A program made the position numbers and the translations under genes. From contig CM020619.1 in the NCBI GenBank assembly GCA_009829735.1, forward strand, positions 8,360,375 through 8,424,374: a stretch of DNA of 64,000 nucleotides. The letters are read 5' to 3'. Of this stretch, positions 10,906 through 20,621 are shown one piece after another (positions within the stretch are counted from its first letter, which is position 1; each line of letters opens with the position of its first letter). The DNA is from Pyropia yezoensis. Taxonomy: Eukaryota > Rhodophyta > Bangiophyceae > Bangiales > Bangiaceae. The notes below the pieces were generated by a model. The model ran no database searches, was not told where the DNA came from, and saw only the letters and a list, made by a program, of their open reading frames with translations.

Positions 10906-12288
10906 ATGAAGCGCCATCGAGATTCCTCCTCGGGTACCGTCAGCTTCGACCTGGCCCTGTGCCGTGTTCCCGTGGTGCGCGAGGCTGTCAAACGCATGGT
11001 TGACGCGTGGTGTGATCGGGTCTTGCGGCAGTACAGTCCTTCGATGGACGCGTCTGGTGACGCCGGAAGCCCTGATCTGCTTCCAGGCAATGTTCGATGG
11101 GCTCTGGACGTCGCCATCTGCAAAAGTCTGCGCCGTGCCTGTACCGTACAACACACCGGGCCTCGTCCCAGTGGCACAGATCCTTTTACTGCCACTCGCT
11201 CAGGCGGCGAGGCGGGCGCAGCCGGCGGTGAAGCTGTCGCTGTGGCTGGTGCAGCGGCGGGCGCAGCCGGCGGCGAGGCGGGCGCAGCCGGCGGTGAAGC
11301 TGTCGCTGTGGCTGGTGCAGCGGCGGGCGCAGCCGGCGGCGAGGCGGACACCGCCACTCGCTCAGGCGGCGAGGCGGGCGCAGCCGGCGGTGACACTCCC
11401 GCTGCGGCCTGTGCAGCGGCAGGCGCAGTGGTGGGCGCAGCGGCTGGTGCAGGCGGCGGCGAGACGGACGCAACCGACAGTGTCACTGTCGCAGCGGCCT
11501 GTGCAGCGGCAGGCGCAGTGGTGGGCGCAGCGGCTGGTGCAGGCGGCGGCGAGACGGACGCAACCGACAGTGTCACTGTCGCAGCGGCTGGTGCAGCGGC
11601 GAGCGCAGTGGTGGGCGCAGCGGCTGGTGCAGGCGGCGGCGAGACGGACGCAACCGACAGTGTCACTGTCGCAGCGGCTGGTGCAGCGGCGAGGGCAGCC
11701 GGCGGCGGGACGGACACCGGTTCGGACGGGCAGAAAGATGGTCGTCGACGTCGGAGGGGCGCCCGTCCAAGGCATCGGGGTACCCGTCGACGAGACCGCC
11801 AACGCCACAGACGCAAGGTCGTAATCAGTTGTCTCGACGATGAACTGATAGAACTCAAGGAGCTTGTCGAGCGGCAGACAACGATGATCTCTGACATGCA
11901 CCGTCTTCTGGACCAGCAGTCGACGGGGGACGACTCCGCCCGTGCTGGCGGACCCGCGGACGTGGTTTTTCAAGCCCCGTCTACAGGTACTGCGGGTGGT
12001 TCTGGTGGCGTTGGCGGCGGCGCGTCCGTGTCTGGTGGGCTGCCCGTCGTATTCAAGGAATTACTTCGGCTCTGCAACGAGCTGTGGCACCACAACGTGC
12101 ATGCACGGAGCCTTTGTAACGAGCCCCCGCTTTCGGAGGGCACGTCGGCGCCGGAAGAAGCGGATGCTGACGCGGACGCCCCGCCCCCGGTCCCGCCTCC
12201 GGCCGACACTCGGGAAGAAGCGAATACAGACTCGGACGCCGAGTGGGTGCGGCGGACGGACGCCGGGGACTCTTCCAGCCATGAGTGA
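10906..12288 (+). CDS. Ala/Gly-repeat protein with C-terminal helical region
   Basis: 460 residues from ATG at 10906 (MKRHRDSSSG). Residues 1-90 look folded (VVREAVKRMVDAWCDRV). About residues 100-275 are tandem Ala/Gly/Glu/Thr repeats encoded by 45-90 bp units. A basic stretch (RRRRGARPRHRGTRRRDR) follows, then a probable coiled coil (DDELIELKELVERQTTM), a second short ordered stretch (FKELLRLCNELWHHN) and an acidic Pro-rich tail. Basic segment plus short coiled coil could suggest DNA or protein binding, but no family is recognised. An upstream GTG at 10837 is in frame, but the ATG is preferred. Module copy C lies about 310 bases upstream. Confidence 0.6.
   Translation: MKRHRDSSSGTVSFDLALCRVPVVREAVKRMVDAWCDRVLRQYSPSMDASGDAGSPDLLPGNVRWALDVAICKSLRRACTVQHTGPRPSGTDPFTATRSGGEAGAAGGEAVAVAGAAAGAAGGEAGAAGGEAVAVAGAAAGAAGGEADTATRSGGEAGAAGGDTPAAACAAAGAVVGAAAGAGGGETDATDSVTVAAACAAAGAVVGAAAGAGGGETDATDSVTVAAAGAAASAVVGAAAGAGGGETDATDSVTVAAAGAAARAAGGGTDTGSDGQKDGRRRRRGARPRHRGTRRRDRQRHRRKVVISCLDDELIELKELVERQTTMISDMHRLLDQQSTGDDSARAGGPADVVFQAPSTGTAGGSGGVGGGASVSGGLPVVFKELLRLCNELWHHNVHARSLCNEPPLSEGTSAPEEADADADAPPPVPPPADTREEANTDSDAEWVRRTDAGDSSSHE
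11190..11700. repeat. In-frame coding minisatellite
   Basis: Includes at least three 90-bp units (starts near 11461, 11551 and 11641, each beginning GAGACGGACGCAACCGACAG) and shorter units of the GGCGGGCGCAGCCGGCGGTG type to the left. Unit lengths are multiples of three, so the reading frame is kept. Confidence 0.85.
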
Positions 12289-12315
12289 GGTATCATTTTG
12301 GGCGGGCGCCCCGTG

Positions 12316-12517
12316 CCGCGGACGCCCATTTTGTCCTTTGGGGGCTACGCGGCCCCACCCGCGCATGACGAGGGTGGGGTGCACTCTTGTTTTTTTTTGT
12401 CTGTTTGTCTTTACCGCCGCGGACGCCCATCTTGTCCTTTGGGGGCTACGCGGCGCCACCCGCGCATGACGAGGGTGGGGTGCACTCTTGTTTTTTTTTG
12501 TCTGTTTGTCTTTACCG
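12316..12517. repeat. Tandem 101-bp duplication with pyrimidine tract
   Basis: Two near-identical copies start at CCGCGGACGCCCAT (12316 and 12417). Each contains a run of T then TGTCTGTTTGTCTTTACCGC, resembling a polypyrimidine tract followed by a splice acceptor. It lies directly after the stop at 12288, so it is probably 3' UTR or the start of a further exon. Confidence 0.75.
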
Positions 12518-12772
12518 CAGCCCAGACGAATAGAGACACTGTCAATGGCTACATGTGGCGTCGCGCTCGTCCCTGGTATTTCTTGTGCAGTCTACAGGGC
12601 TGAAGGGACACTACCGCCACAGCCACCCCGCTCATCCACAGCAGCCACCACCGCCAAGGTACAACAAACCGCGTCGCGGGTGGGCTCCCACGCGGGTGGG
12701 CTCCCAGAACCTTGCGCGTGCCTTTTTCATATCTATCGCTTGTGACGTACGTCAGAATGACAGTCGCCTATG

Positions 12773-13474
12773 TCATGAGGGTGATGACGGCGATGTGTTG
12801 CAGGGCGCTGGCCTCTCCATTCCGCCTGTGTACAGCCCGTCGGGGTCGGTCGCCACCACCTGTTTCGCTAATCCCAGAGGCAGGAGCGCCAGAGTTCTCC
12901 AGCGACAGCCAACCAGGGAGCTTGTTGACGTCACCACCCGCAGCCGTCTGCCATAGACGGATGCGAGGCGACGCATGACGGAGTCGCCGCCTCCCTTGTT
13001 TCTCGCCAGCAGGGTATGGTCCTTGTGCACGGGAATACCAACATCGTCACTCATCCCACGGACAATCATGGTGCAGTGTCGGTGGTTTTTGTACCAAATC
13101 ATCTGCGAGGTCCTGTCCGTCCGCCGGATGTTTGTCGCCACATCCTCCGCTGCACGTAGGCGACGGGGTATGGTCCCCATCAGCACCTGGCCGTCGCCAA
13201 TCGCAGCATACACACTCGTGCCTTTCGCTCTCCCGCAGGTCCACCAGTCGTCCAGCCGACCAGCTCGAACAAATACCCGCGTCTCAGCGCCTACAACATC
13301 CACCGAAGGCGGACCCACCACAGTCGCGGGGGGCTGGTGTGAGGAACCGGGTGTATGGCCACGCGCGGCGCCTTTGGTAGAGTGTGCATCACCTGTCGAG
13401 GCGTCCGCTACCGGCGACACGTACGGCACGTCGGGGTCATGTGCGGAGGAAAACGTAGGAGCCGCACTGGCCAT
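12773..13474 (-). CDS. Unrecognised 233-residue protein
   Basis: ATG at 13474 (MASAAPTFSSAHD). The middle (residues about 75-185) has ordinary composition with Trp, Tyr, His and Cys (DDWWTCGRAKGTSVYAAIG, then IWYKNHRHCTMIVRGMSDD), unlike the low-complexity frames around it, which supports real coding. The Ser/Pro-rich ends look disordered. The start codon lies inside a 64-nt inverted repeat (13449-13512). No family recognised. Confidence 0.5.
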   Translation of the reverse strand: MASAAPTFSSAHDPDVPYVSPVADASTGDAHSTKGAARGHTPGSSHQPPATVVGPPSVDVVGAETRVFVRAGRLDDWWTCGRAKGTSVYAAIGDGQVLMGTIPRRLRAAEDVATNIRRTDRTSQMIWYKNHRHCTMIVRGMSDDVGIPVHKDHTLLARNKGGGDSVMRRLASVYGRRLRVVTSTSSLVGCRWRTLALLPLGLAKQVVATDPDGLYTGGMERPAPCNTSPSSPS

Positions 13475-13512
13475 CTTGATAGAGATGGCCAGTGTGGGGC
13501 TCCTACGTTTTC
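13449..13512. repeat. 64-nt inverted repeat across a start codon
   Basis: Left arm 13449-13476 and right arm 13483-13512 are complementary over 28 positions apart from a two-base bulge, with a six-base loop (TGATAG). Both arms read ATGGCCAGTG outward, so the sequence carries the minus-strand start codon and its mirror image. Confidence 0.85.
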
Positions 13513-13569
13513 GTTCCCGTTGGTCCTATTGTGAAGAGGATACGAGCGGCTAGGAGCGGAACCGGGGCC

Positions 13570-14340
13570 GGTGCCGGGGTCCGGGCCGGGCAGGGGGGGG
13601 GGGGGGGGGGGGGTGTGAACGACCGGCGTGTCGGCTGGGGTAGAGGGCGTGGTGCGGTACGAGTGGGTGTGGGACAACGGGGAGTCGTGCGGGTCAAAAT
13701 GATGATGAAGCCAGTTCCAATGGGAGGGGCGGGGTGGATGGGGGGCTGGCCCAGTAGAAGGCTTGGGTATCACGCCCCCAAAACCGGGGCGTGAAGTGCG
13801 ATCGCGCCCAATCACGCCCAGCCCAATCACGCCATAATCTCGGCCTTTTGTCCGCGTGTCCCGTATGAAGCAGTCTATAAAATACGTAGCCACAAACGCC
13901 GGAGAGAGCATGGCAACTCAAACGAAGGACACATTGGAGCCGCCTTTTCTAGAAACCAACAATTTAGGAGCGGCAACGCCGTTGTAAACACACTGGCGTT
14001 CAGGACACACATAGTTAAGACCCCCAGAGAGCGGACACAGGGTTCTCGCCACCTGGTTAGATGGTCGATGGAACTGAGGCTTCTCATTAGAAGAATCTGA
14101 AACACTCCAAGCTTGGCGATTTACAGCGCCGCGGATGACGTCGTTAGCGAGGGGTGGAAGAGGGGGCTACATCTCCGTCGAATATCCTATGTCCGCCCTT
14201 AAATGGGTGTGAGGAGGAGCGCGCGCGCGCGCGCTTCTCGCGAAGGCTCGGGTGCCTGTGCGCTTGTGTCCGCATGCATGCGTGCCTGCCTCCCTGCCCC
14301 GCTCGCGGAAGAGCTGTCGCACCCCGTTTCGCAAGCATGT
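13570..14340. other. Intergenic region
   Basis: Starts with a long G run near 13595-13612. The rest is less GC-rich and has no credible ORF. A (GC)n microsatellite lies at about 14219-14233. Confidence 0.6.
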
Positions 14341-14398
14341 GAAGCGCGCTCGCCATCGTCGTGCACGCGCCCGCTCCTGTTGCCCCGTCCCGGCCAAG

Positions 14399-14681
14399 GT
14401 AAGGAGAGTGGGGGGGGGGGGGGAGGCGGGGGGGGGGGGGGGGGGGGGGTGGGGGGGTGGGGGGGGGGGGTGGGAAGGTGGGTCTAGGGTGGTGCGTGCG
14501 TGCGTGGGGAGAGGCAGGCTAGAGGTGGCCTTCAACCGGTGGCGCCCTGTGCGTAGCCCGGTTGCCCCTCGTCTGCCTCTTCCCGCCCGGCCACCGCTCT
14601 TGCCCTCATCTTCCCCCCCTCTCCCGCCCGGGTTCTGCGCCTCTCCTCCCTCCACGCTGTCCCCCCCCCCCCCTTTCCCAG
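14399..14681 (+). other. Candidate intron containing module copy D
   Basis: Begins AAG|GTAAGG and ends in a long C run, then TTTCCCAG|GCC, so it has good splice-site form at both ends (283 nt) with a long G tract just inside the donor. The next copy (E) has GAG|GGAAGA at the matching place, so that donor is lost. It may be a 5' UTR intron of the helicase gene. Confidence 0.4.
14510..14581 (+). repeat. 72-nt inverted-repeat module, copy D
   Basis: Full-length copy, arranged in tandem with copy E at a spacing of 345 bp, and oriented towards the helicase gene. Confidence 0.85.
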
Positions 14682-14751
14682 GCCGGTGAAGCGCGCCCCC
14701 ATCGTCGTCCACGCGCCCGCCCCTGTTGCCCCGTCCCGGCCGAGGGAAGAA

Positions 14752-14795
<44 letters not shown>

Positions 14796-14854
14796 GAGGA
14801 GGTGGTGGGGGAGGGTGGGAAGGTGGGTCTAGGGTGGTGCGTGCGTGCGTGGGG

Positions 14855-14926
14855 AGAGGCAGGCTAGAGGTGGCCTTCAACCGGTGGCGCCCTGTGCGTA
14901 GCCCGGTTGCCCCTCGCCTGCCTCTT
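14855..14926 (+). repeat. 72-nt inverted-repeat module, copy E
   Basis: Full-length copy about 180 bases before the helicase ATG. A run of more than 30 G lies just upstream (about 14750-14793). Confidence 0.85.
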
Positions 14927-15106
14927 CCCGCCCGGCCACCGCTCTTGCCCTCTCCTTTCCCCCCTCTCCCACTGCTCTTGTCCAATTTCCGGTGGGCGTG
15001 TGTGCCCCCTGTGCACCTGGTCGTCGTCTTTGTTGCTGGTGGGGCCGGGGGTGCGGGGCGGCCGGTGTGGCCCTGTGCGCCTGGAACCTGCACACCTGGA
15101 TCTTTG

Positions 15107-18100
15107 ATGGAGTTCGAGGACGACAACGAGGACGCGGGTTCCCGGGACGGTGTCCGGCGTACCACCTCCACCCCAACAACTGTGGGCGCTGGCGGCATTA
15201 CGGGTGCCGATGCCCCACCCGTGCCAGCCACCCTCCGAGCGCCGTCCGCCTCCCACGGGAATGTTCCCGGTCGTATGCTGGCAACAGCACCTGTCGCTGT
15301 ACATGTAGCAGAAGCAGCGGCAGCAACCGGCGAAGCTTCCCTCCCCGCACCTGTCGCTGTACATGTAGCAGAAGCAGCGGCAGCAACCGGCGAAGCTTCC
15401 CTCCCCGCACCTGTCGCTGTACCTGTCGCAGAAGCAGCGGCAGCAACCGGCGAAGCTTCCCTCCCCGCTGCAAACAGTACCCGTGACGCCGACGCACAGC
15501 TGCTGGACTCGCTCGTTGCCGATACGTGTAAGACGTTTTTTTGGGGGGGGGCAAGCCCCCCAAGGGCGTCGCTGTTGGGGGCCGTTGAGCGGGCGACAGC
15601 GGTGGCTGTGCGCCTAATCGCACCGCACAAGGACCTCCCGGTCGACCCCGTCGTGGCGTCGGCAACGGTTCTTAAGCTGCGCGCACTCGTGTGGCGGGTT
15701 GCGGATCGGCCAGATGTGATGAGCATCTTTTCGCGTGCCCTGTGCACGGCCCTGCGCAGCGCCGGGGGTGCGCCCGTCCTGACCCTGCCGGCCAATGTTG
15801 TCGCCCCGCTGCTGTCCGCCATGGTCCTGCCTGTCACCCACCCAGACGCCTGGGCAACGGGGGCCCAACTGTCGGTGTTGGCTGTCTGTGCCACCACCAC
15901 CACCACCACCACCACCACGAGCGGGCTACCGACTGGGGCCCGGGGGCGGCGCGTGGACCAGCGCGACGTCCCGCTGCTGCCCCGTGCGAGCGGTGCGAGT
16001 GACCAGGCGCGCCAGCCCCTACCGACCGCGCCCGGTTTTCTGGGCGAGTTTGTAGTGGAGGCTGTGTGTCTCCTCCTCTTGTCTGGCTTGAGAAATGGGA
16101 CGCTTGTTGAGGACTACGTAGGTGCGGGTGATATTCTCCGCTTTCTGTCGATGGCATGGTGCTCGGGCTGTTGGTCGTCGGCGGCGGCGACGAACGCTCT
16201 GGCTGCGCTTGTGACCGAAGACTCATCGAGAGTGGTCCACCTCGCTCTGGCGGGCGACTCCGTCAGCGAGTCTCATCACCCAAGTTCTCGCGTCAAGCTG
16301 TGCACGGGCGTTTGGCGTGAGATGTCCCAGGCCATGTCGACATCCATGCACGGTGCAACGGAACAAGACGCCCATGGCCCGGCCGCCCGTGCACTTGCCA
16401 TGGTTGTTCGTCCGTCCATGTGTGAGATGCTTTCCTTACCAGGGATCCTCGCATTTGTGCCGGCTGCTACCCCTACGCAGATCCCCGGGTTTGGTTCGTG
16501 GAGCGCAGCTGTCGTTGCGTATGTTTCGCAGCTTCTCCGTGGTGTTACCGCCGTTTTGTGCAACCCCTCCCTCGAGGAGAACGACGAAGTCGTTACTCAC
16601 TTGTCGGCCGCTGTGTACACCCTTGCCGGCACCGGGCTCGGTCTACTATTGTCATCGGACAAGTCATTGCGGAAGGCCGCAAGGCACGTGATGTGCCAGC
16701 TGACGAGTTGGTACGACCCAGATAATTCTTCGATTGACGTGGTACCGGAGGATTCGAAGAGGGCGGATGACGAGCGACGGTCGTGGTCCCCAGACGTTCT
16801 GCTTCGACTGTGCAAGAGCGTTGCCAGGATGACGGCCGCGGATGAGGCCACAGTACAAGGTGATCAGGAGCTCTACCACCCGACAACCGGCCCGCTCTTT
16901 ATCTTCGCCTTGGCCCTGGACGCTGCCCTTCGCCTGGTGCACGTTGCAGCCGCACGTGACCTACCATCCGAGGAGTCAACGCCCCTACAATCGCTTGCAG
17001 TCTGTACGGCGTTTGTTCGGGCCTGTGACGCATTCGTGGCCGCCCTACCGATGGGTGACGCCACCACCTTGGCTTCCACTGGTGGCCGTGGCGCGCGAAC
17101 CCGCTTGGTTGGAATCCTCGCACGTCTACTCGACGAAGGTCGTGGTAGAATACCTGCAAGGACCCCGGCGTCTGTCATTGGGAACCTGCGGCGCCTGCTA
17201 CTGCGCTGCGTTTGCTTCTTGGCGTCCGAAGCGTGGGAACGCCCCGAGCACAGGGCGTTCAAGAGGGCTGTGGCGGACGCCTGGTTCGACTCCCTGCCGT
17301 GGGTGTGGTGCCTAGCCTTTGGTGGCCCCGGTACCGTGGCCCGGGAAGCCGCAACCGCCGCCGAGTTTTATTGGACCGCGGTCGGGCGACGCGGCCAGCG
17401 TGGCGTACCAGCCACATTGTCAGTGTCAAGAACTACGATGGCCAGCACTACCAGCCGCCTGCTACAGGCGCACGACCGTGGGCAGCTGCTGGTCGGTGGC
17501 GCGACGCTGTTGAATGTGCTGACCGACGTGCAGCGCACCCTGTTTCACGGCAAGGTCGGCCGGGACTTGCGAGAACTGCGCTCCACTGTCCATGGGATTA
17601 TAGGCAACCTCGAGGGGGGTCAAGGAGCTCGTCATCGCGGCGGTAGCGGCACCGATGCCGTGCGGCATGTGCATGCGCACACGCGCGAGCCTGGACGTGT
17701 GCGGACGAGCGGGTCAGGTACAATGGAAGACCCCATTGAGATTATTGATGACGACGAGGAAGCGGGGCTTGTGGCTCTACCTCCAGAGTCAGCGTCGGCG
17801 CAGGCCTTCAACGTACGGGGTGTGGACCTTACACATAGTTCGACGGCGCACCCAGTGCGCGGTGGTACCGTGCCAGTGGCTGGTGTGCAGCCCGGGGCAG
17901 CCGACGGAGGACGGTCGAGCACACCACGCGAACTGACAGACGTCGGCGACCTCCCGGAACTGTCAGGACGCCTGGCGCAACGCAAAGCAATGGGCGTCTG
18001 CGCCCTGTTGACCTCAACGTCGTCATGGAAAACGGCCTCTTCCAGTCTCCTGGATGATGGGGAGGACGCGGAGGACGCGACCGGATCGGCGGCCGAGTGG

Positions 18101-20620
18101 CGGCGCCGCGTGCTGCGGCTGGTGACAACCAAGGCCAGTTTGACAGTCTCCACAGTCGCCGATGAGATGTTCTGGAAGGACGGTGGTGATCGCGGTCCCC
18201 GCGGCCGCCCTGTCTCGGTCCAGGCACCCACGGCGCATCCGTACGCTCTCTATGGCCGCTCGCTCGCGTTGGCGGCTACCCACACCGAGGCCGAACAAGC
18301 AGGGACGGTGGACGTGCTCATCCTCGTACAAGAGCACCCCCTCCAGATACGCGCGGACGAGTCAACCGACGATGACGGCGATGACAATGACAGTCGCATA
18401 CGGCAACCAACGTACGCGGCGAATGCCTCCCCGGGGGATCTTTGCAATATCTGGGTCCCGGTCCCAGACGCCAATGTCGACGGAAACAAGGGCGGGAAGG
18501 AGACCCGCGGTACCTACAGCACCTCCATTGATGCGGTGTGTGTGAGCCGCGAGGCAGTGACAAAGGGCACCGCCCTGCAGGGCCGTGGCTCTGGCAGCAC
18601 AAAGGCGACGCCGCTCTGGTTTTCTGTACGGCGAACGGACGCCCACCTACTACCCTGTGCCACCAAAATGGCAGGGCTTGTGGTGGTGACCCTGTCGATG
18701 AGCATCGTCTCTGACTGGCGCGAGTACAGTGGCCTCGGTGAATGGATGCGATTGCCACGCACCATACGGGAAAGCCTTGAGCCACCGGTACCGACGGGAG
18801 CGTCGTCTGTTGTTGTCCCAGGCACGTCGTCGCCGGTCATACTAGAGCCGTGGCCGAACGCCCAACCTCCGCCGCCACCTACGCCGCGACCTCCGCCGCC
18901 CCCCCCCCCTCTGGACGTATCGGTCGAGCTGGACGAGTCCCAGCTGGGAGTCGTTCGAACTGTCGCAGATGCATTTGGCGGGCCCCGTGTCTCCTGTGTA
19001 CTCGTGACGGGTCCACCAGGCACGGGCAAGACGCGGACCATTCTGGGGGTTGCCATGGAGCTGATTCGGCGCGGCTGTGGGTGTGGAGACGGGGGGCCGA
19101 TCATGACAAGGCTGCTGCTGGTGTCGAGGACCAATGCCGCATGTGACCAGATTGTGTCGGCGCTGCTGTCCCTACACGCGCTACTGGAGCGTCATGACTG
19201 GGGTCGGCGTTACCTGAAAAGCCTGTCACAGGCGTTTGGTTCTGTGGCGGGGGCCCGGATGCCAGTACTGTTGCGAGTCGGGCTGGCACCACCAGAGGGC
19301 GATCCGATCGCCGCCACGCACATTGACGCTGTTGTCAAGGACCTACTACCTCGCGTCTACCCCGACGTGGTCAGGCGACAGGAGGCGGCAGCGGCAACCC
19401 ATGAGGCCTTGCTCCAGAGATTGGGAGCTTCCGGCTCGAATGGCCCAACCAGCGTCCGTGACGCACAAGCGGCAGGGGATGAACTCGTGGAGGCGAATGC
19501 GGCCGTCAAGAAGTCGGTGCGGCGACTGCATTCGCAAGTCGCTCAGGGTGCTCCTATTGTGGTGACTACTACCGCCACCTCGACGGGGAACGCCATCGGT
19601 GACCTTGGCTACCATGTCATCATCGTGGACGAGGCGGCTTCGACAAGCATCCCTGCGGCCGTGTCTGCTGTCGTCCGGGCTGCCGGGGAGGGTGGCGATG
19701 AGGCCGCGAGGATGACGCGCTGTGTGGTGTTTATGGGCGACCCCGCACAGTTGCCGCCGAGCAGTGGGATGCGGTACACCGGCGACCTCATCGCAATGGG
19801 CGACAGCGTGTTTGAGCGGCTCCAGCGGGACCACCCGCAGCTCACCCTCACTCACCAGCATCGACTGCGACCGATTTTTTGGACGATAGTGAGGGGCCTG
19901 TTTTGCTCCTCAATCCCTGTTGGCGCTGGTATGATGGGGAACAAGGCGTCATGGGACAATGCTGTACCCCTACGGCCCGACTGGCTGGTACGCGCGTCTC
20001 GGAGGCCGCTTGAGATTACCAGCACCTCCCAGCTACCACCCCAAGATCGGCAAGAGGACTTCAATCCAGATACCAAGGGTGTTTCGAACCTGGTGGAGGT
20101 GCGCGTAGTGGAAGACGAGCTACGGAACATTCTGCGTGGCTGGGCGTCCCGTCCTATGGGTGACCTACGCGTACTCGTGCTGAGCCCGTACACGGCACAG
20201 CGGCGGTTGCTCGACGCGGCTGTGCGGCGAGTGCGTGCGACCATCCGTCGCCCACAGCAGACGCACTACAAGTACACTGTGGACGTGTCAACCGTGGACG
20301 GCTCCCAGGGAGCTTCCGTGGATTGTGTGTTCTTGTCACTTGCCCGCTCAATCCCCAGAGACGACCAACAGACACGGAGTCGCATGATGCGCTTTACCGG
20401 AGATAGGCGCCGCATGAACGTTATGCTGTCGCGCGCAGAGGCACATCTCCACGTTGTTGGGGACATGGACTATGTGGCACAGTCAAACACTCCGTGGGAT
20501 GCGTGGTGGGCGGGAGTCTTGAGCGGTCGGTGGGGCGGAGCGAATCTCGTGCGTGTGAACTATGTACCCACTGGGCGGGGGGGGCACCAGCAGGGGCGCC
20601 CGGCGCCAGGGTGCTTGTGA
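15107..20620 (+). CDS. Sen1/UPF1-like SF1B helicase, 1837 residues
   Basis: ATG at 15107 (MEFEDDNEDAG) is chosen because the frame upstream is repeat module. The N-terminus carries three 20-residue repeats (PVAVHVAEAAAATGEASL). Residues about 130-860 are a long helical region without recognised motifs. Near residue 875 DPIEIIDDDEE has the form of a SUMO-interacting motif. The helicase core is complete: Walker A GPPGTGKT at 1302, DEAA at 1508, GDPAQLPPSS near 1545, HQHRLRP, a VDVSTVDGSQG block and RRMNVMLSRA near 1768. The VDGSQG and NV(M)LSRA forms are typical of the Upf1/Sen1/senataxin branch, which unwinds RNA or RNA-DNA hybrids 5' to 3' using ATP. The long helical N-terminus favours Sen1/senataxin over UPF1, whose Cys/His domain is absent. 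A nuclear role in transcription termination or R-loop removal is inferred from the family. Confidence 0.85.
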   Translation: MEFEDDNEDAGSRDGVRRTTSTPTTVGAGGITGADAPPVPATLRAPSASHGNVPGRMLATAPVAVHVAEAAAATGEASLPAPVAVHVAEAAAATGEASLPAPVAVPVAEAAAATGEASLPAANSTRDADAQLLDSLVADTCKTFFWGGASPPRASLLGAVERATAVAVRLIAPHKDLPVDPVVASATVLKLRALVWRVADRPDVMSIFSRALCTALRSAGGAPVLTLPANVVAPLLSAMVLPVTHPDAWATGAQLSVLAVCATTTTTTTTTSGLPTGARGRRVDQRDVPLLPRASGASDQARQPLPTAPGFLGEFVVEAVCLLLLSGLRNGTLVEDYVGAGDILRFLSMAWCSGCWSSAAATNALAALVTEDSSRVVHLALAGDSVSESHHPSSRVKLCTGVWREMSQAMSTSMHGATEQDAHGPAARALAMVVRPSMCEMLSLPGILAFVPAATPTQIPGFGSWSAAVVAYVSQLLRGVTAVLCNPSLEENDEVVTHLSAAVYTLAGTGLGLLLSSDKSLRKAARHVMCQLTSWYDPDNSSIDVVPEDSKRADDERRSWSPDVLLRLCKSVARMTAADEATVQGDQELYHPTTGPLFIFALALDAALRLVHVAAARDLPSEESTPLQSLAVCTAFVRACDAFVAALPMGDATTLASTGGRGARTRLVGILARLLDEGRGRIPARTPASVIGNLRRLLLRCVCFLASEAWERPEHRAFKRAVADAWFDSLPWVWCLAFGGPGTVAREAATAAEFYWTAVGRRGQRGVPATLSVSRTTMASTTSRLLQAHDRGQLLVGGATLLNVLTDVQRTLFHGKVGRDLRELRSTVHGIIGNLEGGQGARHRGGSGTDAVRHVHAHTREPGRVRTSGSGTMEDPIEIIDDDEEAGLVALPPESASAQAFNVRGVDLTHSSTAHPVRGGTVPVAGVQPGAADGGRSSTPRELTDVGDLPELSGRLAQRKAMGVCALLTSTSSWKTASSSLLDDGEDAEDATGSAAEWRRRVLRLVTTKASLTVSTVADEMFWKDGGDRGPRGRPVSVQAPTAHPYALYGRSLALAATHTEAEQAGTVDVLILVQEHPLQIRADESTDDDGDDNDSRIRQPTYAANASPGDLCNIWVPVPDANVDGNKGGKETRGTYSTSIDAVCVSREAVTKGTALQGRGSGSTKATPLWFSVRRTDAHLLPCATKMAGLVVVTLSMSIVSDWREYSGLGEWMRLPRTIRESLEPPVPTGASSVVVPGTSSPVILEPWPNAQPPPPPTPRPPPPPPPLDVSVELDESQLGVVRTVADAFGGPRVSCVLVTGPPGTGKTRTILGVAMELIRRGCGCGDGGPIMTRLLLVSRTNAACDQIVSALLSLHALLERHDWGRRYLKSLSQAFGSVAGARMPVLLRVGLAPPEGDPIAATHIDAVVKDLLPRVYPDVVRRQEAAAATHEALLQRLGASGSNGPTSVRDAQAAGDELVEANAAVKKSVRRLHSQVAQGAPIVVTTTATSTGNAIGDLGYHVIIVDEAASTSIPAAVSAVVRAAGEGGDEAARMTRCVVFMGDPAQLPPSSGMRYTGDLIAMGDSVFERLQRDHPQLTLTHQHRLRPIFWTIVRGLFCSSIPVGAGMMGNKASWDNAVPLRPDWLVRASRRPLEITSTSQLPPQDRQEDFNPDTKGVSNLVEVRVVEDELRNILRGWASRPMGDLRVLVLSPYTAQRRLLDAAVRRVRATIRRPQQTHYKYTVDVSTVDGSQGASVDCVFLSLARSIPRDDQQTRSRMMRFTGDRRRMNVMLSRAEAHLHVVGDMDYVAQSNTPWDAWWAGVLSGRWGGANLVRVNYVPTGRGGHQQGRPAPGCL
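15286..15468. repeat. 60-bp tandem repeat, three copies
   Basis: Exact or nearly exact 60-bp units starting CACCTGTCGCTGTACATGTA encode the 20-residue repeats at the helicase N-terminus. Confidence 0.9.
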
Positions 20621-20621
20621 C

